From Homarus americanus (Eukaryota > Arthropoda > Malacostraca > Decapoda > Nephropidae), in contig NW_024726235.1 of NCBI RefSeq assembly GCF_018991925.1, positions 5,427,458 to 5,491,457 of the forward strand: DNA of 64,000 nt. The letters are read 5' to 3'. This document shows positions 21,954 through 33,784 of this stretch, piece by piece (position 1 is the stretch's first letter; every line of letters starts with the position of its first letter). The notes beneath the pieces are model-generated. The model ran no database searches. It saw only the letters and a list, made by a program, of their open reading frames with translations, and was not told the DNA's origin. The translations under genes and the position numbers were made by a program.

Positions 21954-22343
21954 GACAAATTAAAAACTTTCTTCCTTTCAGTACTAAATAGACTTTGGTC
22001 CACAATTCCAAAGTAAACAAAACCTTCCCACAGCAACGACGAGCCTAAAAACAGAAGCCACACACCACCTTTAACTGAAAATAGATTACAGTATTTATAT
22101 CCAATCCTAATAACATATACAGTTTTAATTTACAGTAATTCATAAGATATAATAGAATATATAATACAGAATAAGAGAAAGAGTATTACCGTAGTTATTG
22201 AGCTACATAATGGCTCACGAACTGTGTTGGAGTAAAACATTTAACTTACCAACACGGGGAATCTAAAACAATGATGATTAATGGAAAAATAAAATGGTAT
22301 TAACCCTTTCAACTGGTTGGTTTAACCTTTTGGGGATTAGACC
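21954..22343. other. AT-rich unannotated stretch
   Basis: No signal seen; CCGTGTTG|GTAAGTT on the minus strand near 22245 is an isolated donor-like word. Confidence 0.4.
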
Positions 22344-22487
22344 TTAAACCATCATCCTCAAAGAGCTATAACTTAAACCATCATCCTCAAAGGCTTATAA
22401 CTCAAACCACCATCCTCAAAGGCTTATAACTCAAACCACCATCCTCAAAGGCTTATAATTCAAACCATCATCCTCAAAGGGTTAAAG
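22344..22487 (+). repeat. 29-bp tandem repeat, about 5 copies
   Basis: Unit starts CAAACCACCATCCTCAAAGG and ends CTTATAACT. Related degenerate units occur at 30.8-31.0 kb and 33.8-34.0 kb. Confidence 0.92.
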
Positions 22488-22491
22488 ACAC

Positions 22492-22532
<41 letters not shown>
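22492..22532 (+). repeat. (CAT)n microsatellite
   Basis: About thirteen CAT triplets. Confidence 0.95.
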
Positions 22533-22533
<1 letters not shown>

Positions 22534-22789
22534 CAAAATACTGACAGATATTCCCACCTACACTAAAACTGTGTCCAAATATAACAACAACAACACTAAG
22601 ATCTTTGTTACGATTCATAATTGTTGTTTTTTTCCTCTTAATTTACAACATCGAGGAATGGTAGGAAATAACTAGCTGCTATAATAAACATCAAGAGTAA
22701 TTATGATTCTCACTTCTATCAATGAGGGAAAAAAAATCAAGTTAGAGAAATAAAAAGAATGAGATACTTTAATTGTTCTAGGTCGTTTT

Positions 22790-25700
22790 GTGTTGGTGGG
22801 GGTGTTGCGCTGGAAGTGTTGTGTTGGTGGGGTGTTGTGTTGGTGGGGGAGAAGTGGTGGGGTGTTGTGTGGTGGGGGTGTTGTGTGGTGGAAGTGTTGT
22901 GTTGGTGGGGGTGTTGGCTGACAGCGGTGTTGCAGAAAGTTTGGTGGGGGGGGTGTTGTGAAGTGTTGTGTTGGTGGGGTGTTGTGTGTTGGTGGGGGGT
23001 GTTGTGTTGTGTTGGTGGGGGTGTTGCATTGGTGGGGGGTGTTGCGTTGGAGTGTTGTGTTGGTGGGTGTGTTGCATGAAGTGTTGGTGTGTGTGTTGGT
23101 GGGGTGTGTTGCGTTGGCTGGAAGTGTTGGTAAGTGGTGGTGGGGGTGTTGCATTGAAGTGTTGTGTTGGTAGGGGTTGCATTGAAGTGTTGTGTTGGTG
23201 GGGGTGTTGGCTGGAAGTGTTGTGTTGGTGGGGGTGTTGTGTTGGTGGGGTGTTGTGTTGGTGGGGGGTGTTGTGTTGGTTGGGGTGTTGGTGCTGGAAG
23301 TGTTGTGTTGGTGGGGGTGTTGGTGAAGTGTTGTGTTGGTGGGGGTTGCGTTGGAAGTGGGGGGGTGTTGTGTTGGTGGGGGGTGTTGCGTTGGTGGGGG
23401 GTGCTGGTGGGGGTGTTGTGTTGGTTGGGGTGTTGTGCTGGTGGGGGTGTTGGTTGGTGGAGTGTTGTGTTGGGGGTGTTGTGTTGGTGGGGGTGTTGGT
23501 GTTGGTGGGGGTGTTGCGTTGGGGGTGTTGTGGGGGGTGTTGCGTTGGAAGTGTTGTGTTGGTGGGGGTGCTGTGTTGGTGGGGAGTGTTGTGTTGGCTG
23601 GGGTGTTGTTGTGTTGGTGGTGGTGTTGGTTGGTGGGGGTGTTGGTGGTGGGGGTGTTGTGTTGGTGGGGGTTGTGTTGGTGGGGGTTTGTGTTGGTGGG
23701 GGTGTTGCTTGGAAAATGTTGTGTTGGTGAGGGTTGTGTTGGAAGTGTTCTGTTGGTGGGGGTTTTGTGTTGGTGGGAGTTGTTGTGTTGGTGGAGTGTT
23801 GTGTTGGTGGGGGTGTTGTGTTGGGAGGTTGTGTTGGTGGGGGTGATGTGTTGGGGAGTGTTGTGTTGGGGGGTGATGTGTTGGGAGTGTCGTATTGGTG
23901 GGGTGTTGTGTTGGTGGGGGTTTGGCTGGTGAGGGTGTTGTGTTGGAATTGTTGTGTTGGTGAGGGTGTTGTGTTGGAAGTGTTCTGTTGGTGGGGTTTT
24001 GTGTTGGTGGAGTTGTTGTGTTGGTGGAGTGTTGTGTTGGTGGGGGTGTTGTGTGTTGGGAGTGTGTGGTGGGGGTGATGTGTTGGGAGTGTTGTATTGG
24101 GGAGTGTTGTGTTGGTGGGGGGTGATGTGTTGGGAGTGTTCTGTTGGTGTGGGGTGATGTGTTGGGAGTGTTGTATTGGGGGGGGTGATGTGTTGGTGGT
24201 GTTGTGTTGGGAGTGTTGTGTTGGTGGGGGTGATGTGTTGGTGAGGGTGTTGTGTTGGGAGTGTTGTGTTGGTGAGGGTGTTGTGTTGAATTGTTGTGTT
24301 GGTGGGGTGTTGTGTTGGGAGGTTGTGTTGGTGGAGGTGTTGTGTTGGTGGGGGTGTTGTGTTGGTGGTGGAGGAGGTGTTGTGTTGGTGGGGGGTGTTG
24401 TGTTGGAAGTGTTTTGTTGGTGGGGGGTGTTGTGTTGAAGTGTTTGTTGGTGGGGGTGTTGTGTTGGTGTAGGTGTTGTGTTGGTGTGTTGGTTGGTAGG
24501 GGTGTTGTGTTGGTGGGGGTGTTGTTGGTGTTGTGTTGGTGGGGTGTTGTGTTGGAAGTGTTGTGTTGGTGGAGGTCTTCTGTTGTGGTGTTGTGTTCGG
24601 GGTGTTTGTGTTGAGAGGTGTTGTGTTGAGGGGGTGTTGTGTTGTTGGGGTGTTGTAGGTTGGGGGGGTGTTGTGTTGGAGGGGTGTTGTGTTGGAGGGT
24701 ATGTTGTGTTGGTTGAGGTGTTGTGTTGGAGTGTCCTGGTGGGGAGTTGTGTTGGAGGTGTTGTTTGGAAGGGTGGTATTGGAGAGGGGGTGATGTTTTG
24801 GGGTATTATGTTGAAGTTGTTGTGTTGGAGGGGTGTTGGGTTGGGAGTGTTGTGTTGGGAGTGTTGGAGGGTGTTGTGTTGAGGGTCTTGTTTTGGAAGG
24901 TGTTCTGTTGGGGGTGTTGTGTTGGAAGGGGTGTTCTGTTGGGAGTGTTGTGTTGGAGTGTTGGAGGGGTGTTGTGTTGGTGGAGTTGTTGTGTTGGTGG
25001 GAGGTTGTGTTGGTGGGGTGTTGTGTTGGGAGGTTGTGTTGGTGGGGGGGTGATGTGTTGGGAGTGTTGTGTTGGTGGGGGTGATGTGTTGGGAGTGTCG
25101 TATTGGTGGGGGGTGTTGTGTTGGTGGGGGTTTGTGTTGGTGAGGGTGTTGTGTTGGAATTGTTGTGTTGGTGAGGGTGTTGTGTTGGAAGTGTTCTGTT
25201 GGTGGGGGTTTTGTGTTGGTGGAGTTGTTGTGTTGGTGGGAGTGTTGTGTTGGTGGGGGTGTTGGTTGGGAGTGTTGTGTTGGTGGGGGTGATGTGTTGG
25301 GAGTGTTGTATTGGGAGTGTTGTGTTGGTGGGGGGTGATGTGTTGGGAGGTTCTGTTGGTGGGGTGATGTGTTGGGAGTGTTGTATTGGTGGGGGTGATG
25401 TGTTGGTGAGGGTGTTGTGTTGGGGAGTGTTGTGTTGGTGGGGGTGATGTGTTGGTGAGGGTGTTGGTTGGGAGGTTGTGTTGGTGAGGGTGTTGTGTGT
25501 TGGAATTGTTGTGTTGGTGGGGTGTTGTGTTGGGAGGTTGTGTTGGTGGAGGTGTTGTGTTGGTGGGGGTTGTTGGTGGTGGAGGAGGCAGGTTGGTGGG
25601 GGTGTTGTGTTGGAAGTGTTTTGTTGGTGGGGTGTGTTTGGAAGTGTTTTGTTGGTGGGGGTTTGTTTGGTGTAGGTGTTGTGTTGGTGGGAGTGTTGTG

Positions 25701-26345
25701 TTGGTAGGGGTGTTGTGTTGGTGGGGGTGGTGTTGGTGTTGTGTTGGTAAGGTGTTGTGTTGGAAGTGTTGTGTTGGTGGAGGTCTTCTGTTGTGGTGTT
25801 GTGTTCGGGGTGTTGTGTTGAGGAGGTGTTGTGTTGGAGGGGTGTTGTGTTGTTGGGGGTGTTGTGTTGGTGGGGTGTTGGTGTGGAGGAGTGGGTTGAG
25901 AGGGTATTGTTGAGGGTGTTGTGTTGGAGGTGTTGTGTTGGAGGGGTGTCCTGGTGGGGGAGTTGTGTTGGAGGTGTTGTTTTGGAAGGTGTTGTATTGA
26001 GAGGGGTGATGTTTGGGGGTATTATGTTGAAGTTGTTGTGTTGGAGGGGGTGTTGGGTTGGGGAGGTTGTGTTGGAGTGTTGGAGGGGTGTTGTGTTGGA
26101 GGGTCTTGTTTTGAAGGGTGTTCTGTTGGGGGTGTTGTGTTGGAAGGGGTGTTCTGTTGGGAGTGTTGTGTTGGAGTGTTGAGGGTGTTGTGTTGGAGGG
26201 GGTGTTGTGTTGGAGGTGAGGGGTGTTGTTTTGGAAGGGGTGTTCTGTTGGGAGTGTTGTGTTGGAGTGGGTGTTGTGTTGGAGGGAGTGTTCTGTTGGG
26301 AGTGTTGTGCTAGAGGGGTGTTGTGTTGGTGGTGGTGGTGGAGGA
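22790..26345 (+). repeat. 3.55-kb G-rich 18-bp minisatellite with 1.21-kb internal duplication
   Basis: About 200 units of the type GTGTTGTGTTGGTGGGGG, with subfamilies: GGTGGGGG (left), GGGAGTGTTGTGTT (middle) and GGAGGGGTG (right). The plus strand is G-rich with frequent GG, GGGG and GGGGG runs, so G-quadruplex potential is high. Unique landmarks recur at a constant offset of 1208-1216 bp: TGGAATTGTTG at 23944 and 25155, GGAGGTCTTCTGTTG at 24571 and 25779, GTATTATGTTGAAG at 24803 and 26019. This shows a tandem two-copy block of about 23.77-24.98 and 24.98-26.19 kb. Gly/Val/Trp/Cys frames on plus and Pro/Thr/His frames on minus are repeat translations. Confidence 0.96.
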
Positions 26346-26413
26346 GGGGTCATGTTGGAGCTGGTTCAGAACAAAACTGGATCTTCCGTTATCTGCCCAG
26401 CTTACGGACCTTC

Positions 26414-26433
26414 GGGGGGGGGGGGGGGGGGGG
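26414..26433 (+). repeat. poly(G) run of 20
   Basis: Twenty consecutive G, shortly after the end of the G-rich array. Confidence 0.95.
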
Positions 26434-27293
26434 AAAGCATGACGTCACTATTTTAGGAAAACCTGACCACCAGACTGAGTTTTTCCTTGGCCGTGGCGGG
26501 AGAGAAGGTTACCTGGTGTGTTGGATCATGATGTATGTGGATGGCGTTCGAGTGTTACTATACGTTCTTGCCATCATCAGATAAAGAGAAAAGACACGTA
26601 CTTGTTCTCATCAGGTAATCGACGTGTGATAATGAAGTGTTTATAAGTCAATAATTCGTTCTCGTTGCTCTTACATCAACTCTCAATTCTCCCGTTTTTT
26701 ATACCAACATTTTTATTTATTTCTTATTTTCCCCTTTACTCTACTGGTCTTTAATTTCCCTTCTAAAACTCAATAAAACAACACATAATTAAAGGGAAGA
26801 ACATAAACTTACCAACATAATATAAAAGAAACAGCATAGCACAAGAATCGATCACTTGCTGCATTAAGATCGAAAAAAGAGACATCTCTCACGCGCAGAA
26901 ATCATCCATCAGACTGGTCAAAAAGGTGTGTATTGGGTGTAATGAATGCAGCCTCGAAAAACAAAACAAGCTCAGTCTGTGAGTAGGACGGTGGGGCACT
27001 GAAACGAGCATTAAACCCTTACTGTCAGTATTCGCCCATTTCTCAGGGACGTTACTCACTCTTATACCAAGTGTCTTCTGTACAGTGTAATTAACTTTAC
27101 TCCAGATTTAATGATATAAATAAGGGTTACATTGCAGGGGGGGAACTTTCTTGTCAAAACTTTACTCACAGAAATTATAATTAAATTCACCCCCCCCCCC
27201 TCCCCCCCAAAAAAAAAATCTATTAAGTTAAAATAAATGTTTGATCATAAAATAAATACAAATAACACTTACCAATATGGTAATTAACGCCAA
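26434..27293. other. unannotated stretch
   Basis: AT-rich without gene signal. C and A homopolymers lie at 27190-27218. Confidence 0.5.
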
Positions 27294-27725
27294 GACAGAC
27301 AAGCAAGTAAATAGGCAGGCAGACAAGACCAGCAAGCAGACTGACAGGTATACCATCAAACAGGTAAACAGACAGACAACTAAGCTAACTCATAAGCAGA
27401 CAAACAGGTAGGCAAACAGATAAGTAGACAAGCAGGTCGGCAAACACATAAGCAGACAAGAAAGTAGGCATACACATAAGCAGACAAGCAGGTAGGCAAA
27501 CACATAAGAAAACAAACACCGAAGCAGACAAGCAGGCAGGCAAACATATAAGCAGACAAGCAGGGAGGCAAAAACAAAAGCAGAAAAGCCGACAGGCAAA
27601 CACAAAAGTAGACAAGCAAGCCGGTAAACACATTTGTAGACAAGAAGGTAGGCAAACACATAAGTAGACAAACACGCAAAACAAAATAAGCAGATGAACA
27701 AGTAAGCAAGCAAGCAAGTATGCAA
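27294..27725 (-). repeat. 28-bp minisatellite, about 15 copies
   Basis: Unit AAGCAGACAAGCAGGTAGGC followed by AAACACAT, increasingly diverged at the left. Since 28 is not divisible by three, all three minus frames are open and read Cys/Leu/Ala-rich. Confidence 0.93.
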
Positions 27726-28022
27726 CACCTGCCTGGGGCCACACCGCGGAAGGCTGCAGCAGCAAGCCACCAAGGTTCACCTCTCCTGACGATGATGACC
27801 CGACCGACACAACACTCTGATAACATCATTACTTTCTGCCCTGTTTGTTATAGTTGAGATGAACACCGCCACCTTCAACAGGAGTCATTGTACTTTGTTA
27901 ACTTTCCTGTACAGGTTGTTCACGAAATGTTCAGACTTTTTGTTCATTTGTAGGTTGATAGTCATATCTTTTTGTTCAAGAGGAGGGTTTTTGTAAATGT
28001 TCTTGTTCATACACACAAAGAA

Positions 28023-28028
<6 letters not shown>

Positions 28029-28059
<31 letters not shown>
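28029..28059 (+). repeat. (AC)n microsatellite
   Basis: Perfect AC repeat of about 31 bp. Confidence 0.95.
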
Positions 28060-28061
<2 letters not shown>

Positions 28062-28430
28062 CTCTCTTTAGATTCCTGTCATTCATTTCTCCATTGTTAT
28101 CTCGTCCTATGGTACTTCCCTCTCACAACAAAAAACCCAACCACAATCAACCATCTGTTTCACCTCCCATTGCTTCACACAGCCTTGCATCACCCATCAC
28201 CTCAACATCCTGTATGGCATATTTGGACATTTCTTCATCGCTACAGATCACTCAGCTGTGAATAGAGCACCTTACGTTACAGATGAGGAAGTGAGGGCTA
28301 TCGAGTGCAGTGCCGATTCCCTTTTTTTTTTTTTTTGCCACTGATGGATATGATGTGGATTTCAGACACACCTAGAGGCAGTTTCTTCTTCCCTGTAGGC
28401 TGAAGCTTCCAATCTCTCCCCACCTAATCT
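28060..28430. other. unique stretch with overlapping short open frames and a T15 run
   Basis: A minus-strand frame of 34 codons (about 28150-28250) is rich in Asp/Glu/Met, and a plus frame runs on through a T15 homopolymer at 28322-28336. Neither has both a clear acceptor and donor. This may be remnants of a gene or retrocopy; nothing recognised. Confidence 0.15.
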
Positions 28431-28735
28431 GGTTTTATCCAACTTCTAATCCTCTAATCTACTAATCTCCCCATCAACCAATCTCTTCCTTTATTAATCT
28501 CTTCATTTACTTCTTCCTATTCTCCCCACCAACTTTCCTGTCCAAATTACTGTCTTCCTCCCCATCTTCTGTCCTTTTCCCCACTTACTGTCCTTCTCCC
28601 CACCTACTTTCCTTTCCCAATTACTGTCTTCCCCCGCCTACAGTTCTCTACCCACCTACTGTCTTCCCCCCCCCCCACCTACAGCTCCTCCTCCCCACCT
28701 ACTCCCCAGCCCCACCTACTCCCCAGCCCCATCGC
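28431..28735 (+). repeat. degenerate CCCACCTACTGTC repeats
   Basis: Pyrimidine-rich loose repeats of 16-22 bp. Confidence 0.65.
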
Positions 28736-28792
28736 ATGAGAGACTGGCTCCCATTACTGGTCGGGTGTGTACAGGAGGCAGCAAAAACCCAC

Positions 28793-28925
28793 GATGGAGT
28801 GAGAGATACATGGTGGAGGGAGTAGATGGAGTGAGAGATACATGGTGGAGGGAGTAGATGGAGTGAGAGATACATGGTGGAGGGAGTAGATGGAGTGAGA
28901 GATACATGGTGGAGGGAGTAGATGG
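28793..28925 (+). repeat. 32-bp tandem repeat, four copies
   Basis: Unit GATGGAGTGAGAGATACATG followed by GTGGAGGGAGTA; copies are identical. Confidence 0.96.
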
Positions 28926-29091
28926 AAACTGACAAGCCATAATTATACAGTGTTTCCCTCCTGGCTGGCTGAAGACAGGAACCCGGGCCAGTGATGCTGA
29001 TGATGAAGCCTGCCTCTCTCTCTCTCTCTCTTGCCTTCTTTCTCTCCCCATCTCTCAATCTCTCTCTCATGGTAACCTTTCTGCCCGGAAT

Positions 29092-29095
<4 letters not shown>

Positions 29096-29174
<79 letters not shown>

Positions 29175-29232
29175 AACTCTCTCTCTCTCTCTCTCTCGGG
29201 TAAACGCCGTGTGTGTGTGTGTGTGTGTGTAT
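29096..29232 (+). repeat. compound (GT)n-(CT)n-(GT)n microsatellite
   Basis: GT repeat 29096-29172, CT repeat about 29180-29198, second GT repeat about 29208-29231. Confidence 0.95.
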
Positions 29233-29302
29233 ATATTCAGGCATCCTATCACAGTTATTTTGTTGAATATCTATATTAGAAATCAGATGTTGGCAGACAC
29301 GA

Positions 29303-29625
29303 GGTGGTGGTGGTGGTGGTGTGACGATGGTGGTGATAATGGAGGTGATAGTGAGTATGGTGGAGGAGGAGATGGTGATGGTGGTGTGTGTATGTGTGAC
29401 GATGGTGATAGTGGTGGTGATGGTGAGTGATGGTGGTGGAGGAGATGGTGATGATAATGGTGGTGATGGTGAGCGATGGTGGTGGAGGAGATGGTGATGG
29501 TGGTGTGTGTATGTGTGACGGTGGTGATAATGGTGGTGATGGTGAGTGATGGTGGATGAGGTGGTGGTGGTGGTGGTGGTGGTGATGGAGGTGATGGTGG
29601 TGATGGTGGTGATAATGGTGGTAGT
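29303..29625 (+). repeat. GGT/GAT trinucleotide-derived array
   Basis: GGTGGTGATGGTGAGTGATG blocks recur with 60-70-bp spacing. The minus His-rich frame is spurious. Confidence 0.92.
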
Positions 29626-29639
29626 GGTGTCGTCGTCGT

Positions 29640-30029
29640 ATAGATGCCTTAGGTGTATCTAATTTAGTTGAGTTGTTACCGCCATCAATATTTCTCACAG
29701 GATGGGTGGGAGAGAATTAATACCAACACCGGGGAGGGACAGTTGAGTGTGTTGATAAGAGTAAGTCGCTCCAGATCATAGGCATCAGATCTAATTTCAG
29801 ATATGTCGGTAATCAACCTACTGTCCGTTTTCTATCAATGACCAGAGGGGGTTTATCTTAGGCAAACTACATCGTGCCCGCTAACCCGCCATCATCTTAA
29901 CTATTGATTGTGGGTTGCAAATACGACTTGATTGATTCGTGATTGTCGGTAATTGATTACTGTACATCGCGGCATCATCAGCACAGCTCCCAGTTTGAAG
30001 CCAACATAATATTTTTTCTTAACAGTAAT
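29640..30029. other. unannotated stretch
   Basis: No supported signal. Confidence 0.4.
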
Positions 30030-30254
30030 AACCAGCTTGGCCGCGGCCAAAACAGGTTTGGCCTTAAAACTTTAATGAAAGAAAAAGTCGGATGGAATGA
30101 AGGGTTCCTGTCGTACGTGGCCATTAGCTGCATTACGGAGATGTACAGCGGAGAAAAGCCCACACTTGTTGGGATATACACGATGTATTTACGAGCGTGG
30201 ATCCCCCCGGCGCGTGCACCAGGCCACGCCGCGCTATGTACACTCACTCTCTGA
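30030..30254. other. GC-balanced unique island, possible conserved element or exon
   Basis: CpG-containing unique sequence stands out from the surrounding AT-rich DNA and repeats. It includes GGCCGCGGCC near 30040, a homeodomain-like CTTTAATGAAAG near 30070, and a GGCGCGTGC word near 30210. Frames on both strands are open across it, which is unusual here but not decisive. It could be a conserved non-coding element, a promoter or an exon; no family is recognised. Confidence 0.25.
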
Positions 30255-30572
30255 AATATGAAAATTAAAACATGTCCGTCCCTGAGTGTGTATTATGGGG
30301 GAGACAGTTCGTATTTTCTCGTTAAACTGAACTGATTTTTTCCCCTTACCTGTGCGTTAATTTGGAGTCGTGTGAGTTCTATTATACTGGAAAATAAATA
30401 TTAGTAAATGTTTTCGTCGTGACTTAAAATAAAAGATTAACGTTGTGTTTAACGATTACTTGTTTGTTGTACGGTTCAGACTCATCAAGTAAGTTATCTA
30501 AAAGCTTCGTCCAAATTTCCTATTACAAATATAAAGGTGAACAAGACACCTGTGAGCCAGTCGATCACTCAC

Positions 30573-30637
30573 CACTACGACAGATCCAGGAAGTAGAGCG
30601 CCATGCAGGAGCCAGTCATGCACAGCCTCGGTTGTAT
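30573..30637 (-). other. candidate internal coding exon
   Basis: A minus-strand pyrimidine-rich tract ending GGTGAG is followed by 65 nt. With two leading bases this reads 21 codons (TTEAVHDWLLHGALLPGSVVV would exceed the limit if extended; key parts are EAVHDWLL and LPGSVVV). It ends at a full GTGAGTG donor. It takes up phase 1 and leaves phase 0. The candidate exon starting MAAAP at 34017 leaves phase 1, so the two could join. A second donor-like GTGAGATAC lies just upstream. The acceptor is only fair, so this is tentative. Confidence 0.2.
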
Positions 30638-30814
30638 CTCACCAGCAGGAAATACCAAGAGGTAGTAGTACGTTCCTGTGTCGTGGTGAAAGTTGTAAGG
30701 TTATCAGTACCTGTATACCTGTCAGTACACGGTGTAATGATCTCAGGTGTTTCCTCGCTGTAACTCAGCTGTTGGGGTGTTTCTTGTCGACGCTACTTCT
30801 GCAACACCCCTAAT

Positions 30815-30985
30815 GAGTTTAACCATTTGTGGACTAAAAGGTTAGGCTATTGTATTCAAAGGGTAAGGCCATTAACCCCCAAAAGGTTAAAACCCTTATA
30901 CCTAAAGGATTAAACCATTATATTTCAAGGGTTAAACCACCGTTCTTCAGAGGGTTAAGCTATCATCCTTTAAGAACAACGTCAA
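30815..30985 (+). repeat. degenerate ~28-bp repeat with AAGGGTTAA core
   Basis: Five or six loose copies of TTCAAAGGGTTAAACCAT-type units. They resemble the 29-bp unit at 22.35 kb and the repeat at 33.8 kb. Confidence 0.65.
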
Positions 30986-31119
30986 TATAATAAGACGTAA
31001 CAGAAAACGTCAAAATAATATGACGTAACAGACGATAAAAGACGCAACAAAAGACCAACTACCTCACACTGGCCGCACCACCACCACCAGCTGTACAGTC
31101 TGGTAGTCAGCGATATAAC

Positions 31120-31300
31120 CAAACCTGGACAAAATTCATCCTGGACAAAACTCAATTCAGACAAAATTCTTCTGAAAAAAAACCCCCATCTTGAACAAAA
31201 CCCATCCTGGACAAAACCTCCACCTGGACAAAATCCCTCTTGGACAAAACTCCTCCTGGACAAAACCCCTCCTGGACAAAACCCAATTGAGACGAAACCT
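31120..31300 (-). repeat. ~15-18-bp repeat (CCTGGACAAAACCCC)
   Basis: About eleven diverged copies of TCCTGGACAAAA. Confidence 0.85.
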
Positions 31301-31479
31301 TTATTTTTGAATTAAGAGTAAAATCAACTATATGTTTCTAATCTACAGAATAAATCCCCTTGGTTATATTAACACATCATCAGTTAACAAAGATTAAAAG
31401 GAAGATAAGAATTATTTTTCACCTCATAATGTATAATAAGTGAATAGAAATGAACAACTAGTGGAGAGAAGTTATTCAT

Positions 31480-31925
31480 GATTCATATTACCGCAAGAGT
31501 CAATCAAATTTACCCCAAAAAAATTAATTACATTACCAAGAGTAAATCACAGAACCAAGAGACAATCACAGTACCAAAAGTTAATCACATAATCAGAAGA
31601 ATCAATCACATTAACAATAGAGTCAATCACATTACCCATAACAGTCAATCACATTACCAAAAGAATGAATCAATCACATTGCCAAAAGGAGTCAATCACA
31701 TTAACAAAAACAGCCAATCACATTACAAAAAAGACTCAATCAATCACATTACCAAAAAGAATTAATCAACCACATTACAAAAAGAGTCGACCATATTACC
31801 AACTCAATCACATTACCACGAAGCAATCACATTACCAAAAGAGTCAATCAATCACATTATCAAGAATCAATCACATTACCAACTCCATCAATCACACTAC
31901 CAACAAAATCAATCCTAATAAAAAC
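31480..31925 (+). repeat. ~22-bp repeat (CAATCACATTACCAAAAGAG)
   Basis: About twenty diverged copies. Asn/His/Ile-rich plus frames are repeat translations. Confidence 0.9.
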
Positions 31926-32002
31926 CAATGATTCACGAACCATTACAGATCAAGTCAATTCACCAAACGTTAAAAAAATACCACATGTTATACACAACTG
32001 TC

Positions 32003-32515
32003 ACTCAACAGTGCCCGAGTGTCACTCAACGGTGCCCGGGTGTCACTCAACGGTGCCCGGGTGTCACATCAACGGTGCCAGGGTGTCACTCAACGGTGCC
32101 CGGGTGTCACTCAACGGTGCCCGGGTGTCACTCAACGGTGCCCGGGTGTCACTCAACGGTGCCGGGTGTCTCAAAAATACCCGGGTGTCACTCAACGGTG
32201 CCCGGGTGTCACTCAAGGGTGCCCGGGTGTCACTCAACGGTGTCACCGGGTGTCACTCAACGTGCCCGGTGTGCCCGGGTGTCACTCAACGGTGCCCGGG
32301 TGTCACTCAACGGTACCCGGGTGTCACTCAACGGTGCCCGGGTGTCACTCAACGGTGCCCGGGTGTCAACTCAACGGTGCCAGGGTGTCATTAAAAAATA
32401 CCCGGGTGTCACTCAACGGTGCCAGGGTGTCACTCAACGGTGCCCGGGTGTCACTCAAGGGTGCCCGGGTGTCACTCAACGGTGTCCAGGTGTCACTCAA
32501 GGGTACCCAGGTGTT
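32003..32515 (+). repeat. 22-bp minisatellite (GTGTCACTCAACGGTGCCCG)
   Basis: About 23 copies of GTGTCACTCAACGGTGCCCG plus GG, with a few TCAAAAATAC-containing variants. The 22-bp period leaves all frames open. Confidence 0.96.
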
Positions 32516-32654
32516 GAGGAGGATGAAAAAGTGGCCCTCAAGGCTCAACAAGTAACATACACGTCACTGGGGCCTCCAACACCTCAGCTGACTTTGAAAT
32601 ACTCCACACATTCTATACTGGTTTGGTTAATGTTGTCATCACAGTGACCGGAGG

Positions 32655-33208
32655 AGTAACAACTAGCAACTGGGGTCAAGAGAGAGTAACAACTAGCAAC
32701 TGGGGTCAAGAGAGAGTAACAACTAGCAACTGGGGTCAAGAGAGAGTAACAACTAGCAATTAGGGTCAAGAGAGAGTAACAACTAGCAACTGGGGTCAAG
32801 AGAGAGTAACAACTAGCAACTGGGGTCAAGAGAGAGTAACAACTAGCAACTGGGGTCAAGAGAGAGTAACAACTAGCAACTGGGGTCAAGAGAGAGTAAC
32901 AACTAGCAACTGGGGTCAAGAGAGAGTAACAACTAGTCAAGAGAGAGTAACAACTAGCAACTGGGGTCAAGAGAGAGTAACAACTAGCAACTGGGGTCAA
33001 GAGAGAGTAACAACTAGCAACTGGGGTCAAGAGAGAGTAACAACTAGCAACTGGGGTCAAGAGAGAGTAACAACTAGCAATTGGGGTCATGAGACAGTAA
33101 CAACTAGCAACTGGGGTCAAGAGAGAGTAACAACTAGCAATTGGGGTCAAGAGACAGTAACAACTAGCAACTGGGGTCAAGAGGCAGTAACAACTAGCAA
33201 CTGGGGCA
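32655..33208 (-). repeat. 30-bp minisatellite, about 18 copies
   Basis: Unit AGTAACAACTAGCAACTGGG followed by GTCAAGAGAG; copies nearly identical. One copy near 32937 has a 15-bp internal deletion. The minus frame reads a 10-residue SCYSLLTPVA repeat. Confidence 0.97.
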
Positions 33209-33411
33209 TCATACTAGGAGAAGAGAACTATATTTACATGTTACTGCTGTCACCTTATCCCTCCTTATAAGATTTTAATCAGTGATCCCAAAAAATAAAA
33301 CGAATACTAATAAATAATAGTCAACAGTTACAATTCCATCTACATCTGGTAACACTAATTTACCTGTCAGCTGCCATTAACAGGATATACATACAGTTCA
33401 TGTTCTTATAT

Positions 33412-33507
33412 CTGGGTTGGGTTAGGTTAGGTTAGGTTGGGTTAGGTTGGGTTAGGTTGGGTTAGGTTAGGTTAGGTTGGGTTAAGTTGGGTTTGGTTAG
33501 GTTAGCG
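33412..33507 (+). repeat. interstitial TTAGG/TTGGG tract
   Basis: GGTTA and GGGTT units mixed, G-rich strand forward. Confidence 0.92.
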
Positions 33508-33691
33508 TTATGTTGTTTAATCTCAAGGTGAAATAAAACTCGGGGTGCTTAATCTTCACGTGATCCTCGGACTATACAAACACGCCATACCAAGCACAAT
33601 CAATTAAGGTAAAAACACCTCATGTATTCTTTTGATCATACACTCATACAGACTAAAACACAACATTCATACACCATTCTACCCTGTCTTC

Positions 33692-33694
<3 letters not shown>

Positions 33695-33740
<46 letters not shown>
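33695..33740 (+). repeat. (GT)n microsatellite
   Basis: Perfect GT repeat of 46 bp. Confidence 0.96.
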
Positions 33741-33743
<3 letters not shown>

Positions 33744-33784
33744 CTTATTGACTGGATAATGTTAAAACCCTCTTAACGTTCTCA

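Noticed and set aside
22672..26353. Pro/Thr/His-rich minus frames (up to 515 residues) and Gly/Trp/Cys-rich plus frames
   Set aside because: Translations of the 18-bp G-rich minisatellite; they exist in several frames at once.
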